NCBI RefSeq assembly: GCF_009428905.1
Contig: NZ_WHYR01000005.1
Location: 44,203-108,202 of the forward strand
Source: Desulfofundulus thermobenzoicus
Lineage (GTDB): Bacteria > Bacillota > Desulfotomaculia > Desulfotomaculales > Desulfovirgulaceae
Direction: 5' to 3'
DNA length: 64,000 nucleotides
A model generated the notes under the pieces. It was not told the DNA's origin, did not search any database, and was given only the letters and a program-made list of their open reading frames with translations. This document shows, in pieces, positions 26,714 to 35,895 of this stretch (positions within the stretch are counted from its first letter, which is position 1; every line of letters begins with the position of its first letter). The position numbers were made by a program, and so were the translations under genes.

Positions 26714-28543
26714 GTGGAAATGGCCACCCCGCTGCCTGCCGGTGAATGCCGGCCGGTCCCCCGGCCGGAGGAAGAAAAGGTCAGCTTCTGGATCAACGAC
26801 CGGCCGGTAGAAGCGAAGAAAGGGACAAATTTGCTGGAAATATGCCGTGCCCGTGGAATTGACATTCCCAGCCTGTGTTACCTGCCGGGCATACATGAGG
26901 CCGGCATCTGCCGGGTCTGCCTGGTGGAAGTGGAAGCGGGGGGCAGGAGGACACTGCAGGCCTCCTGCGTGTACCCGGCTGCGGAGGGCATCAAGGTATA
27001 TACCCACAGCCCCCGGGCCAGGCGGGCACGGAAAAGGGTGGTGGAACTGCTCCTTTCCGAGCACGAAATGGAATGCCCCACCTGCGTACGCAATTTAAAC
27101 TGCGAACTGCAGCGGCTGGCCGACGAAATGGGCATCCGCCGGATCAGGGTCACCGGGGAACGGCCCAGATACACCGTGGCCAACAAAAACCCCTTTATTA
27201 TCCGGAACTATAACAAATGCGTCAAATGCCGCCGCTGCGAGGCCGTCTGCCGGGAAGTGCAGGGAGTGAACGTTCTGGGCCCGCGCAACCGGGGATTTGA
27301 AACGGTCATTGCCCCCCCTTTCATGAAGGATCCGGGGGAAGTGGACTGCATAGCCTGCGGCCAGTGTATTCTGGCCTGTCCCACGGGCGCCCTGACGGAA
27401 AGGGAATACATTGATGAAGTCTGGCGGGCCATCGAAGATCCCGACCGGTTTGTGGTGGTGCAGACCGCCCCGGCCATCCAGGCCACCCTGGGCGAGGCCT
27501 TCGGCCTGGGTACGGGAACGATTGTGCGGGGTAAGCTGGCCGCCGCCCTGCGGCGCCTGGGCTTCGACCGGGTCTTCACCACGGAACTGGCCGCCGACCT
27601 GACCGTGGTGGAAGAGGCCCACGAACTGCTGGAACGGCTCAAGGGTCACGGGAAGCTGCCCCTGATCTCTTCCTGCAGCCCGGGGTGGGTTAAATTCTGC
27701 GAGCATTTCTACCCCGAATTTCTGGACAACCTGAGCACCTGCAAATCGCCCATGGAAATGTTCGGCGCCCTGGCCAAGACCTATTACGCGGAAAAAGAGG
27801 GGCTGGACCCCGCTAAAATGGTGGTGGTGGGCATAATGCCCTGCACGGCCAAAAAATTTGAAGCGGCCCGCCCCGAACTGGTTACCCGGGGCTTCAGGGA
27901 CGTGGATTACGTCTTAACCACCAGGGAACTGGCCCGGATGATCCGCCAGGCCGGCATCCGCTTTGATCAGCTGCCCGACGAGGAATTCGACCAGCCCCTG
28001 GGCCTGTCCACGGGAGCCGGAACCATCTTTGCCGCCACCGGGGGGGTTATGGAGGCGGCCATCCGCACGGCCTACGCCCTGGTGGAGGGTGAGGAACTGC
28101 CCACCAGGCTGGAATTCCGGGAGTTCCGGGGTTTAAAAGGCATCAAGGAAGCCCGCCTGAAACTAAAGGACCGTACTTTGCGCCTGGCCGTGGCCAGCGG
28201 CACCAGGAACGCCCGCCGCCTGCTGGAACGGATCAAGCGGGGAGAGAAATTTCATTTCATTGAAATCATGGCCTGCCCCGGGGGATGCGTGGGCGGCGGG
28301 GGACAACCCATCCTGGGACGCCTCAACCGCCGGGAAGCGGAGGAAGTGGAAAGGCGCCTGGAAAGGGCCCGGGCGCTGTACAAAATCGACCTGAACAAAA
28401 ACCTGCGCCGGGCCCACGAAAACCCGGCCGTAAAGCAAATCTACCGGGAATTCCTGGGCCATCCCTTAAGTGAAAAGGCAAAGGAGATCCTGCACACCCA
28501 CTATACACCCCGGGGACGCACTGCGAACCGGTGGTTACACTGA
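26714..28543 (+). CDS. hydA: [FeFe]-hydrogenase catalytic subunit (group A type)
   Basis: Makes or oxidises H2. Order: plant-type [2Fe-2S] domain (CYLPGIHEAGICRVC), a His-ligated [4Fe-4S] motif (HEMECPTCVRNLNC), two ferredoxin [4Fe-4S] motifs (CVKCRRCEAVC and CIACGQCILACP), then the H-cluster domain with L1 SSCSPGW, L2 MPCTAKKFE and L3 MACPGGCVGGGGQP, then a small-subunit-like C-terminus. GTG 26714 (609 residues) is chosen after GAAGGGGG; the frame is open to 26540. The proton-relay cysteine of L1 is serine here (Ser322). No NuoE/NuoF-like partners are adjacent, so it may act with ferredoxin alone. Confidence 0.95.
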   Translation: MEMATPLPAGECRPVPRPEEEKVSFWINDRPVEAKKGTNLLEICRARGIDIPSLCYLPGIHEAGICRVCLVEVEAGGRRTLQASCVYPAAEGIKVYTHSPRARRARKRVVELLLSEHEMECPTCVRNLNCELQRLADEMGIRRIRVTGERPRYTVANKNPFIIRNYNKCVKCRRCEAVCREVQGVNVLGPRNRGFETVIAPPFMKDPGEVDCIACGQCILACPTGALTEREYIDEVWRAIEDPDRFVVVQTAPAIQATLGEAFGLGTGTIVRGKLAAALRRLGFDRVFTTELAADLTVVEEAHELLERLKGHGKLPLISSCSPGWVKFCEHFYPEFLDNLSTCKSPMEMFGALAKTYYAEKEGLDPAKMVVVGIMPCTAKKFEAARPELVTRGFRDVDYVLTTRELARMIRQAGIRFDQLPDEEFDQPLGLSTGAGTIFAATGGVMEAAIRTAYALVEGEELPTRLEFREFRGLKGIKEARLKLKDRTLRLAVASGTRNARRLLERIKRGEKFHFIEIMACPGGCVGGGGQPILGRLNRREAEEVERRLERARALYKIDLNKNLRRAHENPAVKQIYREFLGHPLSEKAKEILHTHYTPRGRTANRWLH

Positions 28544-28604
28544 TTACAGGTAAACTTAAGGATACTTCATACTTCATAAGGAGCGTTTGCCTAACGCACG
28601 AGAT

Positions 28605-28775
28605 AGACGAAGACCTGGTGTTAAGCTCTACAAACTTCATGATGGCATAATGCGGAACCCTTGGTGATCTACCCAACCAGATGGCAGGTATCTTTTTTTC
28701 GCGAACCAGCTGGTAGGCTTTATTACGCCATATTCTTAGCACAGGTATTGTTTATTCTCGCGTAAAGTTGTATCT
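28605..28775 (-). pseudogene. Remnant of an excisionase-family (MerR-like HTH) gene
   Basis: On the minus strand the frame from GTG 28742 reads LRIWRNKAYQLVREKKIPAI, then WLGRSPRVPHYAIMKFVE, the winged helix-turn-helix seen in AlpA/Xis-type excisionase proteins. The expected first strand (a Tyr-Leu) is in another frame just upstream, so the copy is frameshifted. The C-terminus runs out into the end of hydA. It suggests that a mobile element once sat in the 310-base hydA downstream gap; the rest of that gap shows no gene. Confidence 0.6.
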
Positions 28776-28853
28776 TATATCTAACTGACACCAGTCAACT
28801 ACTATCAAGCTCCACAACTCCGAAAACGCTGGCTCCGCTTTTTGCCGCTGTAA

Positions 28854-29399
28854 TCACTGTCTGTCAATGGTGATTGGCAGCGCAGCCTGAGAGGCAAGGG
28901 CTTGCAACGCAGCCTCCCTGATCTGACCGTCCCCCAGATCCTCCTTGCCGGTCATTTCTTCAATATCGATCCGCACGACCCCGGTTTTGGCCAGGTTGGC
29001 TGCGGGAAAATCTCCATATCCGCCATCCGGCTGGTACTTTTCCAGGAGACGCTTCAGGGCGAAAAGCTTTTCGTTCTGCTCCTCTATAATTCTGGCCCTG
29101 CCCCTGATGATGACGCTCCGGTAGAGATATTCAGCCTGGCACGGATGCTCCCTGGCCCGCAAGAAGGCGATGGGCAGGTCCACTTCGAAGCATACCCGGT
29201 CATCCCTTTGAATATCCTCGATCTTTTCCCCTTCCTTGGCCGTATGGAAATATATTTTTCCATCATAATAGACAAAATTTAAAGGCTTGATCCGCGGGTA
29301 ACCGTCTCTACCGGTAGTGCCCAATCTGCCCACCGGGCAGGTATTGAGCAATTCAATGATGATGGCTTTGTCTTTGATTTCTTTTTTAATCCGGCGCAT
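28854..29399 (-). CDS. Pyridoxamine 5'-phosphate oxidase-like flavin-binding protein
   Basis: A split-barrel flavin-binding protein of 181 residues. Near the N-terminus it has CPVGRLGTTGRDGYPRIKPL and then VYYDGKIYFHTAKEGEK, typical of the NimA/PNPOx-like group that binds FMN and reduces small molecules. It begins 36 bases after the candidate selenoprotein and is probably in the same transcript. The substrate is not known. Confidence 0.85.
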   Translation of the reverse strand: MRRIKKEIKDKAIIIELLNTCPVGRLGTTGRDGYPRIKPLNFVYYDGKIYFHTAKEGEKIEDIQRDDRVCFEVDLPIAFLRAREHPCQAEYLYRSVIIRGRARIIEEQNEKLFALKRLLEKYQPDGGYGDFPAANLAKTGVVRIDIEEMTGKEDLGDGQIREAALQALASQAALPITIDRQ

Positions 29400-29435
29400 G
29401 GTCTTTTTTCCTTTCTATAAGTTAGCTTCACCGGA

Positions 29436-29885
29436 TCAACCGATAATGGTCCGGTATATTTTTGCCTGCCGGGCGGCCAGCCGGTTCAGCAAATCCGGCA
29501 ACGTCAATAATCCGGCAGGATTCTGCAAACCTTCCACGGCCACATAGGCGTCCCAATCCCGCTGATAGGCAAAGGGCCTGTCCCCGCCCACCATTACCCC
29601 GGCCCAGGGGTGACTGAAGTGCCTCTTAAACCGGCCTTCCAGGACAGCCATATCCCCTATTTCCTCCGGCTCCATCAGCCAAACTTCTTTCAGGTTGCCC
29701 ACGGCAACCACTTTGCGACCCACCTCTCAGTCGCACTCATAAAAATAAACTTTTGCTCCGGCCTGCAGGGCAGCCAGCGTTTGGCCGTCCATGGTCCCGA
29801 AAACCACAAAGGGATGCTCCGCCGCCCGGCGCAGGGCTTCCAGCAGTAAATTACGATCAATAGCCGCCAGCAATACATCTCCCAT
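29436..29885 (-). CDS. Candidate selenoprotein of unknown family (Sec53)
   Basis: Read with one in-frame TGA (29729-29727), this is a 149-residue protein. ATG 29885 has GAAGGTGAG seven bases upstream and starts MGDVLLAAIDRNLLLEALRR. Residues 51-53 are Cys-Asp-Sec (VYFYECDU), followed by EVGRKVVAVGNLKEVWLMEP, a glycine-rich segment and a terminal helical region ending YRTIIG. The hairpin GGTTGCC-GTG-GGCAACC begins 17 bases after the TGA; its loop lies 24 bases downstream and starts with G, which fits bacterial SECIS rules. The organism has selD. The alternative is a recent nonsense mutation. No family is recognised; the C-x-U motif suggests a redox role. Confidence 0.7.
29693..29709 (-). promoter_or_regulatory. 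Candidate SECIS hairpin
   Basis: Perfect 7-bp stem GGTTGCC/GGCAACC with loop GTG on the minus strand, 17 bases beyond the in-frame TGA at 29727. Position and loop G agree with bacterial SECIS elements. Confidence 0.6.
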
Positions 29886-29900
29886 GGCACTCACCTTCTC

Positions 29901-29920
29901 TGATATAACAAATTATATCA
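29901..29920 (-). promoter_or_regulatory. Extended -10 promoter inside a perfect palindrome
   Basis: On the minus strand TGATATAAT is an extended -10 promoter element about 30 bases before the ATG of the candidate selenoprotein. It sits inside TGATATAA-CAAA-TTATATCA, a perfect 8-4-8 inverted repeat that could be an operator. Confidence 0.55.
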
Positions 29921-29960
29921 TGAAAAGCACCGGAAAGTTTCAAAAAAACACAGAAAAAAT

Positions 29961-30022
29961 AATTCGGGGGACACCATACCAAATTATGCTTCCGAAAAAT
30001 TCGGTGTGGTGTCCCCCTAATT
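29961..30022. repeat. REP-like palindrome with GGGGGACACC arms
   Basis: AATTCGGGGGACACCATACC and GGTGTGGTGTCCCCCTAATT are inverted with 18 of 20 matches around a 22-base AT-rich loop. The form is that of repetitive extragenic palindromes linked to IS200-like (RAYT) transposases; no transposase is nearby. It may also end transcripts. Confidence 0.7.
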
Positions 30023-30051
30023 TTAGAATTTTTCTTGCCCCCGGACCGTTT

Positions 30052-30081
30052 TTGCACTAAACTTATAAGGTAACATATTAT
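30052..30081 (+). promoter_or_regulatory. Possible promoter of the GH15 gene
   Basis: TTGCAC (30052-30057) and TATTAT (30076-30081) are separated by 18 bases, about 45 bases before the start codon. Confidence 0.4.
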
Positions 30082-30125
30082 AATGACAGTTTATAGAGAA
30101 ATGCATTTTCCCCCGGAGGTTTTCC

Positions 30126-32240
30126 ATGCGCCGCAAATTATTACCCCTCATGCCCGGAGCAGTAATCGGCAACGGTCGTATGCTGGCCACCATCAAGGGT
30201 AACGGAGAACTTTACCGCCTGTTCTGGCCCCACATCGACCAGGTCCAGCATCTGGGCCAGCTAATAGCCGGCATCAGGGAAACCGGGCCTTCTCCCGGTA
30301 TGGTGCAGTGGCTGCATGACGCCGCCTGGAATGGTGAGCAGCGTTATCTGGACGAAAATGCCCTGGTGTTTACCACCAGGCGGCGGGACGACCTGGCCCT
30401 TGCGGTGGAGCAGGCCGATTTTATTTTACCGGAAGACGACGTGCTGGTGCGCCATTATCAGGTGCAAAACCTGGCCGGCCATGCCCGCAACATGCAAATG
30501 GTGGTATACTGCACCTTTCTCATCGACGAATCGGCTCTGTACGATACTATGTATATCCATTTTCCGCAACAGGCGCTGATCCAGTTCCGCCGCAATATTT
30601 TCCTGGCCTTGAACGCCCCCGGCTATCCCCTGGCCGGCTATCATACCGGCCGCCGGGACACCCCCGGTGACCCCCTGGCGGCAGCCAGCCGGGGAGAATT
30701 CTTCGGCAACTCTTCCACCCTGCGGGCCGGGGCGGGAGCCGTGGCCTGGAATCTGGGGGAGATTGCCCCGGGGGAAAGCCGCCAGTTCACCCTGTATCTG
30801 GCCGCCGCGTCCGGTGAAAGAGACGTGCTGCAGATACTCTCCCGGATGGCGGGGGAAACGGCCAACCACTGGCAGAAAATAACGGTGGAGTTCTGGGAGC
30901 AATGGTTGGGCCGGCCGTCTGTAACGGCAGGTATCCAGAACGAAAACCCGGATAACCGCAGCGAAAAAGGAGAACACCGGGCGGAGGTGCCGGCGGGAAA
31001 TGATGGCGAGGAACCGGACCACATCCCCCGCCCGCAGGCCAACATCGAGATAGTACCGTCAGATAAAGATGACGAAGAACGGGCCTGCCGGCGCTCCCTG
31101 ATGGTTTTGAAGCTGCTGTCCAACCGGGACACGGGAGGCAATATCGCCGCCCCGGAGTTCGACCCCTTCTACATGGCCTGCGGCGGTTACGGCTACTGCT
31201 GGCCCCGGGACGGCATGTACACCGCCCTGGCCCTGGATCAGGCAGGCTATCATCAAGAGGCCCGGGACTTCTACCTTTTTGCCGCCCGGGTACAGAATGC
31301 CGACGGCAGCTGGCAGCAACGCTATTTTACCAATGGTTCCTGGGCACCCACCTGGGGACAGCAAATTGACCAGGTGGGAGCGGTGCTGTGGGGCTATCAC
31401 CATCATTTTGCTTTAACCGGTGATCGGGACTTTTTAGCGGAAATCTGGCCTTCGGCCGACCTGGGCGCCGGCTACCTCGTGGACCACCTCTCCGAAAAAA
31501 ACGGTCTGCCCCAGCCGGGTCTGGACCTGTGGGAGGACAATTTTGCCCAGAGCACCTATGCCGCCGCAGCCGTTTACGGGGGTCTTGTGGGCGCCTCCCT
31601 CCTGGCTGAAATAAAGGGTGAAGCAGAAAAGGCGGACCGCTGGCGCCGGGCGGCCTCAGGGATTAAAGAATCCATAATCGCCCACCTCTGGAACCCGGAC
31701 CGGCAGTGCTTTTACCGGGCCATCAACCGCCAGGTGGGGTGCTATGACTATCAGTGCGCCCTGGACAGGGGAGACTATGCCTGGACGGGAAAGGAGCCTT
31801 CCGGACTTTACGAAACCTTCTGGGTGGAAAAGGACACCCGCATTGATGCTGCCGTTCTGGGACTGGTGTTTCCCTTTACAGTTTTAAAACCGGACGATCC
31901 CCGGATGAACGCCGCCATCGGGACACTTGAACAGGTTCTGGGCAATAAACAGGTCGGCGGATTACACCGTTACGAGGGAGATAACTATGCCGGGGGAAAT
32001 CCCTGGGTGCTTACCACCCTCTGGCTGGGCATTGTCCGCGCCCTGCGGGGGGAACGGGAGGCGGCCCGTGCCCTTTACCGCTGGGCGCTGGACAACGCCA
32101 GCCCCACCGGCCTGCTCCCCGAGCAGGTGAACAAAGAGCGAGGCGGACCCGCCTGGGTTTTACCCCTGGGCTGGTCCCATGCCATGTATATCCTCCTTCA
32201 TCTGACCCTGGAGGGAAACCTCACGGGCTTACCAATTTGA
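30126..32240 (+). CDS. Glycoside hydrolase family 15 (glucoamylase-type)
   Basis: A 704-residue GH15 enzyme likely to release glucose from alpha-glucans. There is no signal peptide, so it would act on intracellular glycogen or dextrins. An N-terminal beta-sandwich domain (about 1-250) precedes an (alpha/alpha)6 barrel from about 315, with the GYCWPRDGMYTALALDQAG and PGLDLWEDNFAQSTYAAAA segments that hold acidic residues of the active site. A hydrophilic, acidic stretch (about 268-318) links them. ATG 30126 follows GGAGG at six bases. It stands alone between a palindrome and a crp-like gene. Confidence 0.9.
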   Translation: MRRKLLPLMPGAVIGNGRMLATIKGNGELYRLFWPHIDQVQHLGQLIAGIRETGPSPGMVQWLHDAAWNGEQRYLDENALVFTTRRRDDLALAVEQADFILPEDDVLVRHYQVQNLAGHARNMQMVVYCTFLIDESALYDTMYIHFPQQALIQFRRNIFLALNAPGYPLAGYHTGRRDTPGDPLAAASRGEFFGNSSTLRAGAGAVAWNLGEIAPGESRQFTLYLAAASGERDVLQILSRMAGETANHWQKITVEFWEQWLGRPSVTAGIQNENPDNRSEKGEHRAEVPAGNDGEEPDHIPRPQANIEIVPSDKDDEERACRRSLMVLKLLSNRDTGGNIAAPEFDPFYMACGGYGYCWPRDGMYTALALDQAGYHQEARDFYLFAARVQNADGSWQQRYFTNGSWAPTWGQQIDQVGAVLWGYHHHFALTGDRDFLAEIWPSADLGAGYLVDHLSEKNGLPQPGLDLWEDNFAQSTYAAAAVYGGLVGASLLAEIKGEAEKADRWRRAASGIKESIIAHLWNPDRQCFYRAINRQVGCYDYQCALDRGDYAWTGKEPSGLYETFWVEKDTRIDAAVLGLVFPFTVLKPDDPRMNAAIGTLEQVLGNKQVGGLHRYEGDNYAGGNPWVLTTLWLGIVRALRGEREAARALYRWALDNASPTGLLPEQVNKERGGPAWVLPLGWSHAMYILLHLTLEGNLTGLPI

Positions 32241-32334
32241 CCGGCTAATCTCCAGGAAACCGGCCTAAGCCAGTTCTACTTTATCCCACATCTAACCTCT
32301 CACCTCTCACATCATTATATTAGGAGGGACTCCT

Positions 32335-33012
32335 TTGCCCGGTGAAACCGAACAATTAAGACACATATATCTTTTCGCCGGCCTATCCGACAGCCAGCTG
32401 CAGGAAATTGCCCGGGTGATGCTGGACCGGAAATATCGCAAGGGGCATATTATCTTTATGGAGGGTGAACCCGGGGAGGCCGTTTACCTGCTTAAGACGG
32501 GGCGGGTAAAAATATTCAAGCAGGATGAAGAGGGGCGGGAGCAAATCCTGCACTATATCAACCCCGGTGAAGTCTTTGCCGAAGTGGTCCTGTTTGACGG
32601 CGGGGATTACCCCGCCTGCGCGGAGGTGGTGGAAGACGCCCAGGTGGGGATGATCCGCAACCGGGACATGGACGATTTACTCTTGAAAAATCCTTCCATT
32701 GCCCTGGCCCTGCTCAAAATAATGGCCCGGCGTTTACGGGTATCACAGCGGCAGATTATGGAGCTGGCGCTAAAGGACACCACCCGCCGCCTGGCCAGTG
32801 TGCTTCTGGAACTGGCCCGGGAACACGGTTCACCGGCGGAAGGTGGCCTGCGCATTGAAATGAATCTGACCAACCAGGAACTGGCCAGCATGATTGGCAC
32901 CTCCCGGGAGACCGCCAACCGTATTTTAAGTGAATTCCGCCGGGACAAAGCCATAGCCGTCACCCGCCAGGGAATTGTTATATTCAAAGACCGGCTGAAG
33001 ACCTGGCTTTAA
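32335..33012 (+). CDS. Crp/Fnr-family transcription regulator
   Basis: 225 residues. An N-terminal cNMP-binding-type beta barrel (about 10-120; GEPGEAVYLLKTGRVKIF) is joined by a long helix to a C-terminal Crp-type helix-turn-helix (LTNQELASMIGTSRETANR). There are no clustered N-terminal cysteines, so an Fnr-like iron-sulfur sensor is unlikely. TTG 32335 is supported by GGAGGG five bases before. The effector and targets are unknown. Confidence 0.92.
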   Translation: MPGETEQLRHIYLFAGLSDSQLQEIARVMLDRKYRKGHIIFMEGEPGEAVYLLKTGRVKIFKQDEEGREQILHYINPGEVFAEVVLFDGGDYPACAEVVEDAQVGMIRNRDMDDLLLKNPSIALALLKIMARRLRVSQRQIMELALKDTTRRLASVLLELAREHGSPAEGGLRIEMNLTNQELASMIGTSRETANRILSEFRRDKAIAVTRQGIVIFKDRLKTWL

Positions 33013-33031
33013 CCAGTTCCCCTAAAAAATT

Positions 33032-33058
33032 AAACCACAACCTCCACGGTTGTGGTTT
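33032..33058. terminator. Bidirectional terminator between crp-like gene and codY
   Basis: AAACCACAACC pairs perfectly with GGTTGTGGTTT around a five-base loop, between convergent genes. Confidence 0.8.
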
Positions 33059-33069
33059 CCACTGCACCC

Positions 33070-33855
33070 TTAGTGCTGCTTGAGCCTTTCCAGCTCTTCC
33101 AGCAGCCGGTCGTTCAACACCCGGATATAGGTGCCCTTCATGCCCAGGGATTTGGACTCAATGACCCCGGCGCTTTCAAACTTGCGCAGGGCATTGACAA
33201 TGACGGACCTGGTGATGCCCACCCGGTCGGCGATTTTACTGGCCACCAGCAGGCCTTCCTCCCCGTCCAGCTCTTCAAAGATGTGCTGCACCGCATCCAG
33301 TTCGGAATAGGAGAGGGTACCCAGGGCAATTTGCACGGCCGCCCGCTTGCGGGCTTCTTCCTCCATCCGTCCGGCCCGGGCCCTTAATATTTCCATACCC
33401 ACCACGGTAGCTCCGTACTCGGCCAGGATTAAATCCTCATCGTTAAAATTCTCTCCGAATTTAGCCAGAATCAGCGTACCCAGGCGGGAACCGGCCCCCA
33501 CAATGGGCACTACCGTGGTAACCTTGTTATTAAACCGGCAACGCTGCTCGTGGTTGAATACACAGGCATTAACCGTCTGACAGAAGTTGGCGTGGGTTTC
33601 GTTAATGTGCATAAGATATTCATTATACTTTTGGGGAAAGCCCTCGGGGGATTCCACATAGTCGCGCATGATATCACAGCTGAATCCCTTCAAATAGGCG
33701 TAGCCCAGGGCTTTGCCCCGCCGATCGATGATGTAGACGCTGCTGCCGATGTTGTCACTTAAGATGGCGGCCATCTCTTTATAATCCACCGGGTAACCGG
33801 CCGATTTCTGCAACAGCTTGTTTATGGAACGAGTCTTTTCCAGTAGAGTGCGCAT
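33070..33855 (-). CDS. codY: GTP- and branched-chain-amino-acid-sensing repressor CodY
   Basis: Global nutrient regulator. An N-terminal GAF domain (about 1-155), which binds isoleucine and valine, precedes a winged helix ([26 protein letters not shown]). The length of 261 residues is normal. ATG 33855 has AAGGAG upstream. It is last in the dprA-topA-trmFO-xerC-hslV-hslU-codY series, the conserved Bacillus/Clostridia order. Confidence 0.97.
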   Translation of the reverse strand: MRTLLEKTRSINKLLQKSAGYPVDYKEMAAILSDNIGSSVYIIDRRGKALGYAYLKGFSCDIMRDYVESPEGFPQKYNEYLMHINETHANFCQTVNACVFNHEQRCRFNNKVTTVVPIVGAGSRLGTLILAKFGENFNDEDLILAEYGATVVGMEILRARAGRMEEEARKRAAVQIALGTLSYSELDAVQHIFEELDGEEGLLVASKIADRVGITRSVIVNALRKFESAGVIESKSLGMKGTYIRVLNDRLLEELERLKQH

Positions 33856-33870
33856 GCCAACGCTCCTTTC

Positions 33871-35268
33871 TTATAAGATGTAGCGGCTCAAGTCTTCGTT
33901 CTTTACAATGTCGCTTAGCTTCTGCTGGACATAATCCCGGTCGATATAGAACTGCTGACCCTTTAACTCCGGTCCATTAAAGGAGAGATCCTCCAGCACC
34001 TTCTCCATAATGGTGTGGAGCCGACGGGCACCTATGTTTTCAGTCTGCTCATTTACAGTATAAGCTATTTTAGCGATTTCGACAAGAGAATCTTGTGAAA
34101 ATTTTATTTCAAGCCCTTCTGTTGATAGCAAAGCAATATACTGTTTGGTTAAAGCGTTTTCCGGTTCGGTGAGGATCTGCAAAAAATCGGCCTCACTGAG
34201 ACTGGACAGTTCCACCCGGATGGGAAAACGCCCCTGCAATTCGGGAATCAGATCCGAAGGTTTGGACATGTGAAAGGCGCCGGCGGCAATAAACAAAATA
34301 TGATCCGTTTTAACGGGACCGTATTTGGTCATCACCGTGGAACCCTCCACAATAGGCAGAATATCCCGCTGCACTCCGCCCCGGGATACATCCGGCCCCG
34401 ATCCGCCCTCCCGGCCGGCAATTTTATCGATTTCATCCAGGAAGATAATGCCGTGCTCTTCCGCCCGCCGTACGGCTTCGGAGGTTACTTCATCCATATC
34501 GATCAGTTTTTGGGCTTCCTGCTGGGTAAGGATTTTGCGGGCCTCGGACACGGTTACCTTGCGCCTGCGCTTCTTCTTGGGGAAAATGCCCCCCAGCATA
34601 TCCTGGATGTTTATCCCCAGTTCCTCCACCCCCGAGCCCGTAAAAACCTCCAGCATGGGCGGGGTGTTATCTTCCACTTCTATTTCCAGGTATTCATTCT
34701 CCAGTTCACCCCGGGCCAGCTTTTCCCGCAGGCTATCCCGTTCAAACCGCACCCGGCTGATCCGGCTTTCCACCTGCTCCGGCTGTTCGGTCTGTCTGGT
34801 CGCCCCGCCAAAGAGCAATTCCAGGGGGTTGCGTGCAGGCGCCTCCTGCCGGGGCATGGGGGCCAGCAACTCAATGATGCGCTCCTCGGCCATTTTTTGC
34901 GCTTTGTCCATTACCCCTGCCATTTTTTCCTGGCGCACCATGCGAATGGAGGTCTCCACCAGATCCCGGACCATGCTCTCCACGTCCCGGCCCACATAAC
35001 CCACCTCGGTGAACTTGGTGGCTTCCACCTTGATAAAAGGCGCCTGTACCAGCCGGGCCAGGCGACGGGCGATTTCCGTCTTGCCCACCCCGGTGGGGCC
35101 AATCATTAATATGTTTTTGGGCATAATCTCGTCCTGCAGCTCTTTGGGCAGGAGGCTGCGGCGGTAACGGTTGCGCAGGGCGATGGCCACGGCCCGTTTG
35201 GCCTTTTCCTGTCCGATAACGTATTTATCCAGTTCCGCCACTATCTGTTGCGGAGTAAGATTTTCCAT
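33871..35268 (-). CDS. hslU: HslU (ClpY) protease ATPase subunit
   Basis: AAA+ unfoldase that feeds proteins to HslV. Walker [16 protein letters not shown], the pore motif GYVGRD, Walker [12 protein letters not shown] and sensor region are present, along with the I-domain (about 110-245), which includes a basic KKKRRRK cluster. The C-terminus ends SRYIL, as needed to dock into HslV. 465 residues. Confidence 0.98.
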   Translation of the reverse strand: MENLTPQQIVAELDKYVIGQEKAKRAVAIALRNRYRRSLLPKELQDEIMPKNILMIGPTGVGKTEIARRLARLVQAPFIKVEATKFTEVGYVGRDVESMVRDLVETSIRMVRQEKMAGVMDKAQKMAEERIIELLAPMPRQEAPARNPLELLFGGATRQTEQPEQVESRISRVRFERDSLREKLARGELENEYLEIEVEDNTPPMLEVFTGSGVEELGINIQDMLGGIFPKKKRRRKVTVSEARKILTQQEAQKLIDMDEVTSEAVRRAEEHGIIFLDEIDKIAGREGGSGPDVSRGGVQRDILPIVEGSTVMTKYGPVKTDHILFIAAGAFHMSKPSDLIPELQGRFPIRVELSSLSEADFLQILTEPENALTKQYIALLSTEGLEIKFSQDSLVEIAKIAYTVNEQTENIGARRLHTIMEKVLEDLSFNGPELKGQQFYIDRDYVQQKLSDIVKNEDLSRYIL

Positions 35269-35285
35269 TGCCTTTCCCTCCAGGA

Positions 35286-35816
35286 TTATAATTCGGCCAC
35301 CGTAACCCGGTCATTGGTATATACGCAGATCCCGGCGGCAATCAAAAGGGCTTCCCGGGCAATTTCCCCCGCCGCAAGCTGCGTGTGCCTGGCCAGGGCC
35401 CGGGCCGCAGCCAGGGCATAAGGCCCGCCGGAACCAATGGCGGCGATGCCGTCGTCCGGTTCAATCACTTCCCCGCCCCCGGAAAGGACCAGCAGGCTGT
35501 GCCGGTCGGCCACTATGAGCAGGGCTTCCAGCCGGCGTAAAAATTTATCCATGCGCCATTCTTTGGCCAGTTCCACTGCCGCCCGCTGCAGCTGGCCATT
35601 GTAGGCTTCCAGCTTTCCTTCAAACTTTTCAAAAAGGGTAAAGGCGTCGGCCACGGAACCGGCGAAACCGGCCAGCACCCGGTCGTTGTGGAGGCGGCGT
35701 ATTTTTTTGGCCTCATGCTTTAATATAGTATTCTGGCCGAAGGTCACCTGACCGTCGCCGGCCAGGGCTACCCGGCCGTCCTTGCGCACGGCCACTATGG
35801 TGGTGGAATGAAACAT
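35286..35816 (-). CDS. hslV: HslV (ClpQ) proteasome-like peptidase subunit
   Basis: Threonine peptidase of the HslUV protease. The N-terminus [14 protein letters not shown] contains the TTIVAV that forms the active-site threonine after processing; GDGQVTFGQ and the glycine-rich [15 protein letters not shown] are typical. 176 residues, with GAAGGGAG before ATG 35816. Presence of Thr rather than Ser in the mature N-terminus suggests the usual threonine mechanism. Confidence 0.97.
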   Translation of the reverse strand: MFHSTTIVAVRKDGRVALAGDGQVTFGQNTILKHEAKKIRRLHNDRVLAGFAGSVADAFTLFEKFEGKLEAYNGQLQRAAVELAKEWRMDKFLRRLEALLIVADRHSLLVLSGGGEVIEPDDGIAAIGSGGPYALAAARALARHTQLAAGEIAREALLIAAGICVYTNDRVTVAEL

Positions 35817-35895
35817 AAAAATCTCCCTTCATTCATTATGAAACATTCAACAGGTTATTGTATACTATTCCACTCTAAAGTGCAACCCGCACCCT

